Shown here piece by piece: positions 54,599 to 62,066 of a stretch of DNA of 64,000 nt. This DNA is from Devriesea agamarum (lineage in GTDB: Bacteria > Actinomycetota > Actinomycetes > Actinomycetales > Dermabacteraceae). The position numbers were made by a program, and so were the translations under genes. How positions within the stretch are numbered: the first letter of the stretch is position 1; each line of letters begins with the position of its first letter. Where the stretch lies: positions 620,001 to 684,000 of the forward strand of contig NZ_LN849456.1 in NCBI RefSeq assembly GCF_900070355.1, in the 5' to 3' direction. The notes beneath the pieces are model-generated. The model was not told the origin of the DNA, searched no databases, and was given only the letters and a program-made list of their open reading frames with translations.

Positions 54599-55201
54599 TC
54601 ACATCAAAAAATGGGGTGGCCCACTGAGGATGGGAAGAACATGCGTATCCCATATAAAATATTGGATTATTGTGGATCCGACAAAGACAACCAGTGGTAC
54701 GGCTATTCGCACAAATACATGTGAAGGCCAGCGAATAACATCCAATATAAAGATCAGCGTACACACCAACAACAGAGGCGAGCCAGCCAGTAGTTCTTGA
54801 ACTGGAGTCGGCCAACAACTTGGATACGCACATTGCGTTGAAGAATCCAAGAACTGCAACTGAGATATAAACCAAGAACAAAGTGCCCAAAAAAGCACTA
54901 TCCATATTGTGAGCAACGGCCTAAAAGATAGAAACCAGATAGAGTCTTTTTTTCGACTAGGGGCAATAGCAAGTCCGATCACAATGAAAGAAAGCAACTC
55001 TAAATCTTCAGCAGAAGGAAACGTGCCGTAGTCGATAAGTCGCGGTTGAACCATACGGACATGAGAAAGCCCGGAGTGTCCAAGCCCGTACCCAAACGCA
55101 CCAATCGTGCATAGCACTGCCGAAACTATGCATAAAATAATGCGTAATATGCTTGCCGCAAACTCTTTGTTTGGCATATTTGGTGCACATAATTTTATCA
55201 A
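54599..55201 (-). CDS. Four/five-TM membrane protein, tandem paralogue 4
   Basis: A 200-residue, most divergent paralogue: GLGHSGLSHVRMVQPRLIDY, IGLAIAPSRKKDSIWFLSFR, FLDSSTQCAYPSCWPTPVQE, LDVIRWPSHVFVRIAVP and IWDTHVLPILSGPPHFLM. TTG at 55201 with AAGGAAG upstream is the likely start; ATG at 55177 lacks a ribosome site. It is nearest to the large DUF1906 gene, 246 bases downstream of its stop. Confidence 0.72.
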   Translation of the reverse strand: MIKLCAPNMPNKEFAASILRIILCIVSAVLCTIGAFGYGLGHSGLSHVRMVQPRLIDYGTFPSAEDLELLSFIVIGLAIAPSRKKDSIWFLSFRPLLTIWIVLFWALCSWFISQLQFLDSSTQCAYPSCWPTPVQELLAGSPLLLVCTLIFILDVIRWPSHVFVRIAVPLVVFVGSTIIQYFIWDTHVLPILSGPPHFLM

Positions 55202-55447
55202 AATTTCTTCCTTCCGATGAAAACTTATAGCTTTATATTACCTGTAAAGCTGATTATAAATAGCCTCCAATATTTCTTGCAGCTAAGAATATATTTGAGA
55301 AGTTTAATGAAATCTAAGCCATATCGGTTTGTCTACGCTGACAATACTTCCGGCACCAACAATCTGCGATCGATACGCTAATCATTAAGACGAATCATGG
55401 GATATTTACGTAACATTTTGCAATGCAGCAGAAAGTAAATAACATCC

Positions 55448-57838
55448 TCAGGATCCGAATCGCTCCATCGCTGCAGCGTACCCCCTCCCCAGTTGCTCTG
55501 CCTGGAGTTGGTTGGGTAAAGCTGCGATTCCAGCCGCCTCCTTAAGCGCTTCGGGGGTTTTAAATATATTTGACGCGCCGTAATCAATACCATCAGCCAA
55601 CTTTTTGAATGCCGCACTTACATTTTCCGGCTTTCCACCAAATCTCTCCTTATAGAACCTGCGAACCCTTGTTTTAGAATCTTCTTTCAGTAGCACTCGC
55701 AAGCAGTCCGATAAAGTGGACTCCGGATTCACTTTAAGAGCTTTTGCGACGAGCCATGCATCCGCATCAGCAATAACATCTGCTCGGTCAAATGCGCTAG
55801 GCTTGTCAGTTCCAAGTATTGTGGATGTCCAAGTAAACAAATCAGGCTTAGGGCTATCCTTAAGCCTCTCATAGTTACCCCATAATTGAAGCAAATCTAG
55901 AGGCCAACCACCCAAGTCGCCTAAACCGTAGTCATCAAATGTTGTTGACAATCCCCACGTGCGATAGCCTAAGGCTGTAGCGGCGAAATGTGCAACATCC
56001 CGTTTAGAGTCAGGTCTTGCTGGAGATAATTTCCCAATAAACTGCTCTGCCACTGACCGAGCAACCTTGGAGCCTTTTGGAATGTCACCTTCTGGAAGAT
56101 ATATATCCCACTTACCCCCATAAGACCCTTTACCATAGTTAGGCTTTCGTAAATAATTTAAGATGTAATCTGAAATCAGCGGTGCATATATGTCGATACG
56201 GAAGAGGATGCTGCTGTTACTCCTAAGCGCCCTCTCCGCTGCAACTTCAGCACGTACCACCCACTCAAAGACAGCATCGAAGCCAGTAGCCGATGGTGAT
56301 CCATCCCGTTCAACAGGTGGGGATATCACCGTTGAGAGGTCCACAGACGCAGCCTTCTTGGAAACCATCACGTGGTCAACATTGAGCTTTGCCGACCCCA
56401 CCGGTTCGTTGGACACCTCGACGACCTGGTTGTAATGCCAGTTGCTCGGCATAGGAAAGCCCATATTCCCAGACCATCCTGTCGACATACCCGCGATAAA
56501 CGACCCCGACGTCAACCCCTCATCGGCAAGGATCTGACATATATTTCGAGTGCCATAGACTCCGATCTTGAAACTCCCCGTGACCGCGGAATCCATAACC
56601 TCTTTCACGCCCCTAAAGAATTCCTTCACCGGGCCAATAATGGTGTCCTCCGCGACATCCATGTCCACGCTGAAAAAGATCAGAGTGTCTTTAGGAAAGC
56701 CCAACACTCGGCCCCGTTCCAACGCTTCAAGTCCCTGGGTGCGTCCAGCTTCACGGGTCATGGTGCTGACATTATTGTTAAACCGTTGATGTAGCGGGAA
56801 CAGTCGCAGTCCTTGTGCTTTCAGCAAATCGAGTTCCGGGGAAGTAATAAACTTTCCGGCACCCACCGTGTAGCGCCCGATATGGGTGTAACCACTAGCC
56901 TTAACACCAGCTGCTTGAGCCGCATCGAGTTGAATATTTGTGTCGATTCCCTTGGTTTTGATACCGGTGTCACCAGAAGAAACCAGGAGGCTAGCCCACG
57001 TAGTGAAATCACCCTTGCCGGTCTCCGGTATCTCCATAAAGTTTTGGAACAGGCGAACTTTTCCAGCTAAGGCTTCGCTGAATACGCCGTTGAGGTCAAC
57101 GCCGTATCGATTAAAAATTAGCGCCGCTTGAAAAAGCCGTACGAAATGCGTGGCGCCGTCGGATGACCCAACCGCAAGCGAGGCTTTCTCCTTGAGGCCC
57201 GCCTTGGTTCCCGGCCCGAAGTTGCCATTAGCGACCCCATCGGCCATGCCAATCTCATATTGGAGAGCGAGCATGAGAGCATTTTGAACCTGACGGGGAA
57301 ACAGTCCGTCGCAGGGTACTAGAGCAAAGTCTCGGCGGCCAGAGTATGTTTTATTGAGCCACTGCTGAACACCGCGAATGCCATTAGTGCCCTTCCCGCG
57401 GATAGGTATTTTGTAGGCGTCCATGGAGAGCAGGGACGCCATGAGCTTGACCTCTAAGACCGGGTTGTCCGCGCCGAGACCAAGGTCGGAGCGCGCACTT
57501 CCCAGAGATGGGATAAGGGTGGCAAAAGATACCGGACTGTTGGCGTAGAGACCGCTGTACCCCTTGCACCACAGCGCGCCACTGATAACCCGAACGACAT
57601 TCTCCGGAACGGAGCTACTCGCGTTCAGGACACCGAACTTGGTCTGGAACGCACTGGTGCTCTGCGCTCCCCAGCCAGAGGCGACAGGAGAAATGCCCAT
57701 CTCTGCCTGCATAGCTCTGCGCAGCGCGTAGATGGTGTTCCACCCCGTAATGCCGTCCTCGGGGATCTTCACCCACCCAGCTACGGTTGCATAGGTGGCG
57801 TTCAGCCATTTTTGGGCATCGAGGATCTGCTGGTCCAT
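55448..57838 (-). CDS. Large peptidoglycan-binding/DUF1906 protein with unknown C-terminal domain
   Basis: A 796-residue protein. Residues ~1-300 hold repeated peptidoglycan-binding-like units (MDQQILDAQKWLNATY, IRGVQQWLNKTYSGRRDFAL, VPCDGLFPRQVQNALMLALQ, NGNFGPGTKAGLKEKA). Residues ~310-520 form a DUF1906/Rv2525c-like glycoside-hydrolase-like barrel (KGIDTNIQLDAAQAAGVKAS, IGRYTVGAGKFITSPELDLL, LIFFSVDMDVAEDTIIGPVK, KIGVYGTRNICQILAD). The last ~250 residues are unassigned but ordered, with KRDVAHFAATALGYRTWG, GDLGGWPLDLLQLWGNYERL and DRADVIADADAWLVAKAL. No signal peptide is visible. ATG at 57838 has AGGAG upstream; a longer frame to 57901 has no site. It heads the A+T-richer island. Confidence 0.8.
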   Translation of the reverse strand: MDQQILDAQKWLNATYATVAGWVKIPEDGITGWNTIYALRRAMQAEMGISPVASGWGAQSTSAFQTKFGVLNASSSVPENVVRVISGALWCKGYSGLYANSPVSFATLIPSLGSARSDLGLGADNPVLEVKLMASLLSMDAYKIPIRGKGTNGIRGVQQWLNKTYSGRRDFALVPCDGLFPRQVQNALMLALQYEIGMADGVANGNFGPGTKAGLKEKASLAVGSSDGATHFVRLFQAALIFNRYGVDLNGVFSEALAGKVRLFQNFMEIPETGKGDFTTWASLLVSSGDTGIKTKGIDTNIQLDAAQAAGVKASGYTHIGRYTVGAGKFITSPELDLLKAQGLRLFPLHQRFNNNVSTMTREAGRTQGLEALERGRVLGFPKDTLIFFSVDMDVAEDTIIGPVKEFFRGVKEVMDSAVTGSFKIGVYGTRNICQILADEGLTSGSFIAGMSTGWSGNMGFPMPSNWHYNQVVEVSNEPVGSAKLNVDHVMVSKKAASVDLSTVISPPVERDGSPSATGFDAVFEWVVRAEVAAERALRSNSSILFRIDIYAPLISDYILNYLRKPNYGKGSYGGKWDIYLPEGDIPKGSKVARSVAEQFIGKLSPARPDSKRDVAHFAATALGYRTWGLSTTFDDYGLGDLGGWPLDLLQLWGNYERLKDSPKPDLFTWTSTILGTDKPSAFDRADVIADADAWLVAKALKVNPESTLSDCLRVLLKEDSKTRVRRFYKERFGGKPENVSAAFKKLADGIDYGASNIFKTPEALKEAAGIAALPNQLQAEQLGRGYAAAMERFGS

Positions 57839-58352
57839 CGAAACTCCTGCCATTGGAGAAAACGGGATGTCGGCGATCTGACCTGCGGGGGGATGGCCCA
57901 TCAGGCACCACGCCGATAGGGTTCACAGTACCGGTCGAAATGGGGTGCACCCGGGATTTAATAATGACGCCGCATTTCTTTCCAAACTCTTCAATAAATC
58001 TCTATAACGACGACATCCGCTCACCGACTCTCCACACAAGCACTGCTGCGCCCACGTCACCTCACAGCGCTGCGAATCGAGTTCGCGTAATCATTTGTGT
58101 CTCAAGCGATGGCATCCGCCCTGGTCCCCACATGCGGCATTTCCCGTGTGGGCTCGACGCGACGCATCGCATCCAGCATCCGCTTCTCTCCGCTGCCAGG
58201 CGCCGCATCAGGAGTGAATTAGCTGCCGGCAAAGCGGGTTATACACACATAATCTCCCTGGCCCACTACCAGACCGTTGCCCCCCAGTCGCCGCCACATC
58301 CACAGCGAAAAACGGCGCCCAAAACCGGCATAACTCACAAAGCCTGCGACTG
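57839..58352. other. 514-base intergenic region
   Basis: No convincing gene or RNA was seen. For the leftward DUF1906 gene there is a weak promoter-like pair (TTTGGA, 17 bases, TATTAA) near 57960-57990. The remaining ~350 bases hold only frames that look like noise. Confidence 0.4.
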
Positions 58353-59273
58353 CTACACACCGGGCTCAGCAATGTGGTGCGCTAGATGCGCACGGGCAAA
58401 GCTGAGGCACTGCCGCAAAACCTCTTCGCGGGCTCCAGGACGCCGCAACGTAGAGGTTGTGACCTCCACCACCACGCTGCCGCTAAATCCGCGATTAGCG
58501 AGTCGGCGCAGCACCTCGGCGCAGGGTTGGTTGCCCTCCCCCGGTGGCCGGTGTTCATCCTTGGTGGTGCGCCCAGAACCATCCGCTAAATGCAGGTGCG
58601 CCAGGCGGTCCCCCAACCGATCAAGCATCGCCAGCACGTCATCACCAGCTGTTGCGGCGTGGGACAGATCAATAGTGCAGTGATTGTAGGGCTGGTCAGT
58701 GGGGTCATGACTGGGCAGATAAATCATGGCCTCGCGGAAACCGAGTCTCCACGGGTACATATTCTCGACCGCCACCTGAACACCGTATTCGGCTTCTAAA
58801 GCGGCCACCCCGTCGACGAATTCACGTGCATAGCGCGTCTGCCACCGAAATGGCGGGTGCGCAACCACAACCGGGGTATCTAAATCAACCGCCATCTGAA
58901 CAGTGCGTTCGATCTTCGGCCATGGCGATGGCCCCCACACGTGTTGCAGAAAGAACAGGGTCGGAGCGTGCAGGGAGAGGATCGGCTGATGGTGAGCTTT
59001 GGAGAGCGAGCGTAGTCCGCGAACATCCCGAGAAAGGTGCGAGGCGGACACCATCACTTCTACCCCGTCGTAACCGAGGTGATCAGCGATTCGGAAGGTA
59101 TCGGACAGCCCCAGAGGAAAAACGCTCGAGCTAGAAAGGCCGACGGGAATGCGGCGACGCGGCATCTGATCACTGAGTAAGTCGCCTCCGCTCAGACGCC
59201 GACGCAAGGTTGCCCGACCTCTGCGATGCGCCTGGTTTTTGCGGGTGTAGGGAACCCGTCCGCTCCGTGTCAT
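58353..59273 (-). CDS. Sugar phosphate isomerase/epimerase-like TIM barrel
   Basis: A 306-residue protein of the xylose-isomerase-like superfamily. IPVGLSSSSVFPLGLSDTFR, GYDGVEVMVSASHLSRDVRG, VVVAHPPFRWQTRYAREFVD, VQVAVENMYPWRLG, HCTIDLSHAATAGDDVLAML and RLAHLHLADGSG carry the Glu/His/Asp metal ligands. The C-terminal barrel end is SGSVVVEVTTSTLRRPGARE. The substrate is unknown. ATG at 59273 has a perfect AAGGAGG upstream, which implies a ~45-residue Arg-rich N-terminal extension before the barrel. Confidence 0.8.
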   Translation of the reverse strand: MTRSGRVPYTRKNQAHRRGRATLRRRLSGGDLLSDQMPRRRIPVGLSSSSVFPLGLSDTFRIADHLGYDGVEVMVSASHLSRDVRGLRSLSKAHHQPILSLHAPTLFFLQHVWGPSPWPKIERTVQMAVDLDTPVVVAHPPFRWQTRYAREFVDGVAALEAEYGVQVAVENMYPWRLGFREAMIYLPSHDPTDQPYNHCTIDLSHAATAGDDVLAMLDRLGDRLAHLHLADGSGRTTKDEHRPPGEGNQPCAEVLRRLANRGFSGSVVVEVTTSTLRRPGAREEVLRQCLSFARAHLAHHIAEPGV

Positions 59274-59477
59274 CAGAGCCTCCTTACCTCTCACCGCCTG
59301 GCCACAACGTGTCCGGCCAGATTCAATGCAGCTCCTAGCCGGATAGATTCAGGTTACGCCCGCCGCCGGTGAGTTCACCGGGTACTACCCATGGCATCGC
59401 AGTAGCGGATCCGCACGGATGCAGGCATATATTGCTTGTAGACTCTTCGGCGCACCCCCTTCACATTCGGAGATCTC

Positions 59478-60065
59478 GTGGCGAAGCTGCATTTCAAATA
59501 CGGAGCGATGAACTCTGGTAAGTCCGACACCCTGATTAAGGCCGCGTTCAACTACGCGGAGCGAGGACTTGACACCTTGACCATTAAGCCTGCGATCGAT
59601 ACCAAAGGCGAAGGTTTCATCGTCGCGCGCGGTGGTGCCCGCAGGAAAGTCGATGTGTTGGCAGGTCCAGACGCCAATTTGCGAACGGTCATTCATGACC
59701 GGGTGCGAGAACTCGGCATTGACCAACTCAGTTGCGTCTTGGTTGACGAATCGCAGTTTTTGAGCCCACACCAAATTGATGATCTTCTAGAAGTCGCGAA
59801 AGTCGACGGGATCTCGGTGATCTGCTATGGACTACGCACTGACTTCCAAACGCAACTCTTCCCGGGAAGTCGGCGCTTATTTGAGGTGGCCGACAACTTT
59901 GAGAAGCTACCCACCATGTGCCGCTGCGGTTCGCAGGCAGAATTCAACTGCCGAATGCGAGACGGAGTTCCTGTCTTTGAGGGTGGACAGGTTGCGATTG
60001 ACGGCGAAGAAGTCACCTATGAATCAGTGTGCGCCTCGTGTTACCGCCGTGCACAAACAGGCTAG
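59478..60065 (+). CDS. tdk: Thymidine kinase (type II)
   Basis: A 195-residue enzyme phosphorylating thymidine. P-loop FKYGAMNSGKSDTLIKAAFN, VLVDESQFLSPHQIDDL, YGLRTDFQTQLFPGSRRLFE, and a zinc site from MCRCGSQAEFNCR and CASCYRRAQ. The GTG start at 59478 has CGGAG upstream. Confidence 0.95.
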   Translation: MAKLHFKYGAMNSGKSDTLIKAAFNYAERGLDTLTIKPAIDTKGEGFIVARGGARRKVDVLAGPDANLRTVIHDRVRELGIDQLSCVLVDESQFLSPHQIDDLLEVAKVDGISVICYGLRTDFQTQLFPGSRRLFEVADNFEKLPTMCRCGSQAEFNCRMRDGVPVFEGGQVAIDGEEVTYESVCASCYRRAQTG

Positions 60066-60094
60066 CTACCGATGCTTTAGTCGGAGCTAGCCTG
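60058..60094 (+). terminator. Probable terminator hairpin at the end of tdk
   Basis: CAGGCTAGCT (60058-60067) pairs perfectly with AGCTAGCCTG (60085-60094), and the inner CCGA pairs with TCGG, forming a 14-bp stem with a one-base bulge. It overlaps the tdk stop codon. The following T-run is poor, so termination efficiency is uncertain. Confidence 0.55.
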
Positions 60095-60154
60095 TTCATA
60101 CCCGTCTTCAGTTGTGCGCGGTGATGCAGTGAGCTAGATCGTGATGTAGTGAGC

Positions 60155-60463
60155 TCAGATGCCGTGTGATTTCTCGCCGGCCTCACGGATATCCGAGAGC
60201 TTGCCGTGCGCAGCCTCTGTCACATCGCGTGCGGTCTTACCAACGGTTTCAGCGACCTCCGGAGCCTTTTTCTCGACGTAGTCGGCGGCCTTAACCGCTG
60301 CACCCTGGGCAAAATCGCGAACCTCAGCCGCTTTCGCTTTCACCTCGGGATCTTCCACATATCCAGTGACGGATGCTCGCAGCTTTTCGTACGGCCCGCG
60401 TCCCGCACGGGATCCGAGAACGAATCCAAGCCCGACACCGAGCAACAAGATAATTTTCTTCAC
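60155..60463 (-). CDS. YtxH-like small membrane-anchored protein
   Basis: A 102-residue protein: N-terminal hydrophobic glycine-rich helix (MKKIILLLGVGLGFVLGSRA) followed by GRGPYEKLRASVTGYVEDPE, then a Lys/Ala/Glu amphipathic helical region (AAVKAADYVEKKAPEVAETV). Small proteins of this layout are common in actinobacteria, with suspected envelope or stress roles. ATG at 60463 has GGAGAA upstream. Confidence 0.75.
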   Translation of the reverse strand: MKKIILLLGVGLGFVLGSRAGRGPYEKLRASVTGYVEDPEVKAKAAEVRDFAQGAAVKAADYVEKKAPEVAETVGKTARDVTEAAHGKLSDIREAGEKSHGI

Positions 60464-60772
60464 GGGGTTTCTCCTTCAAACGGTGCCCGCAGGCTGTCAC
60501 AGCGCAACGGGTGTGGTGGACGTCATCCATCCTGTCACATCATGCTGCGCCTTAACCCACCGCGACACCCAGCCTTTACACACCGCGAGACCTCTATCTA
60601 AAACGACCCATATCCCCTCATGTCGCGCCACCCCGATTCACGCACTGTTTCACCAGTTCATCTCCCGCTTCGCCGATCCGCTTATTCACATCTCATTTGC
60701 CGCCATGTGCCCGCGCAACCTCATCAAGCTCCTAGACTGGGAGCAGACCATACTCGTTGGAAAAGGACGTCA
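60464..60772. other. 309-base intergenic region
   Basis: This lies between the divergent YtxH-like and aminotransferase genes and should hold both promoters. I see no strong promoter match, RNA gene or repeat. Confidence 0.4.
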
Positions 60773-61990
60773 ATGCCGTCACACTCCCCGCATCCCGCAT
60801 TCGACTCTTTCGACTCCCTAAGCATCGCCGACTTGCGTGCTCGCGGCTGCATGAAGTGGACGCAGTATCCGGAGGATGTGCTCGCCTTATGGGTAGCAGA
60901 GTCCGATGTTCCGACGGCGGCCCCAGTCTGCGCGGCTATCCAGGACACGGTACGGCGTGAGGGATTTGGGTACGCATCGCCGCGAGCCAAAGATGAGCTG
61001 AGGGCAGCATGCAGCACCTGGGTAAGTCACGTCTTTGATGTGTCCCTCGACCCGTCTCACGTCCACCCTCTTCCCGACGTCATGCAGGGAGTTGTGCGCG
61101 GAATCGAGCTCTTTTTCGACCCGGGGCCGGTCATTTTGCCAACCCCGTGTTACCCGCCCTTCCGGCACGCGCTCGATGTACTCGGCAGGCAGGCCATCGA
61201 AGTCCCACTCATCCCCGACCCGTCAGCCATCACTGCATCACACGGGGATGCCGAGCCCACCCGCTGGGTTCTCGACCTGGAACGAATCGAAGAGGCACTA
61301 GCTCACGGCGCACGCGGGGTGCTGCTATGTTCGCCGCACAACCCACTCGGCACCGTGTTCCGTCTCGACGAGCACATCGCGTTGGCGCACATCGTGCAGC
61401 GGCACGGCGCCCGAGTTTTATCGGACGAGATTCACGCCCCCATGTTTTACGACCGCGTGCATATTCCGTACGCCTCGTCCTGCCCGGAGGCCAAAGAGCA
61501 CACCGTGACGGTCAGCTCTCCCTCAAAAACGTGGAATCTCGCCGGTTTACACGCGGCCATGATGGTGACCTCTCAGGCATCAGATCGTGACCGGTGGCTG
61601 AAGATGCCCTCGACATTCACCGGATCCCCCACCACCATCGGAACCGCAGCTGCTACCGCTGCGCTGTTACACGGGGAACCATGGCGCATCGAATTTCTCC
61701 GGTTTTTACGTCGAAACCGTGACCATTTATCGGCTCGGCTCGCCCAGGAGCTGCCCGAGGTGACGTACACGCACCCAGAAGGTACCTATCTTGCCTGGCT
61801 CGATTTCTCCGAAACGCGGATCCGTACGAACGCCGCCGCTTCCATCCTGCGCGAAGGAAAAGTGGCTCTCAGCCCCGGAACCGATTTCGCGCCGTCGGCC
61901 GCGGCCGCGGCCCGGCTCAACTTTGCTACCACGCACGACATTCTCGATGCCGCGATTAACCGAATCCGCGATGTCATCCATCCCGCCTGA
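60773..61990 (+). CDS. MalY/PatB-type PLP-dependent aminotransferase or C-S lyase
   Basis: A 405-residue fold-type I PLP enzyme. Start GCMKWTQYPEDVLALWVAES matches the K-W-x-x-x-P / W-V-A-x-x-D start of MalY/PatB proteins. LLCSPHNPLGTVFRLDE, RVLSDEIHAPMFYDRVHIPY (PLP Asp/Glu) and SSPSKTWNLAGLHAAMMV with the Schiff-base Lys; late Arg in AAARLNFATTHDIL. Cystathionine beta-lyase activity is the most likely one; aminotransferase activity is possible. ATG at 60773 has AAAAGGA upstream; the frame before it is not coding. Confidence 0.87.
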   Translation: MPSHSPHPAFDSFDSLSIADLRARGCMKWTQYPEDVLALWVAESDVPTAAPVCAAIQDTVRREGFGYASPRAKDELRAACSTWVSHVFDVSLDPSHVHPLPDVMQGVVRGIELFFDPGPVILPTPCYPPFRHALDVLGRQAIEVPLIPDPSAITASHGDAEPTRWVLDLERIEEALAHGARGVLLCSPHNPLGTVFRLDEHIALAHIVQRHGARVLSDEIHAPMFYDRVHIPYASSCPEAKEHTVTVSSPSKTWNLAGLHAAMMVTSQASDRDRWLKMPSTFTGSPTTIGTAAATAALLHGEPWRIEFLRFLRRNRDHLSARLAQELPEVTYTHPEGTYLAWLDFSETRIRTNAAASILREGKVALSPGTDFAPSAAAAARLNFATTHDILDAAINRIRDVIHPA

Positions 61991-62066
61991 TCACACTCCG
62001 CCCCGACCGGACGCAGTGAACCCAGGACCAGCATTATCAACACGCCAGCAGACAAGGAGATCCCAG

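Noticed and set aside
55378-55617. 79-residue leftward ORF at the end of the DUF1906 gene
   Set aside because: It overlaps the well-supported C-terminus in another frame and has no ribosome site.
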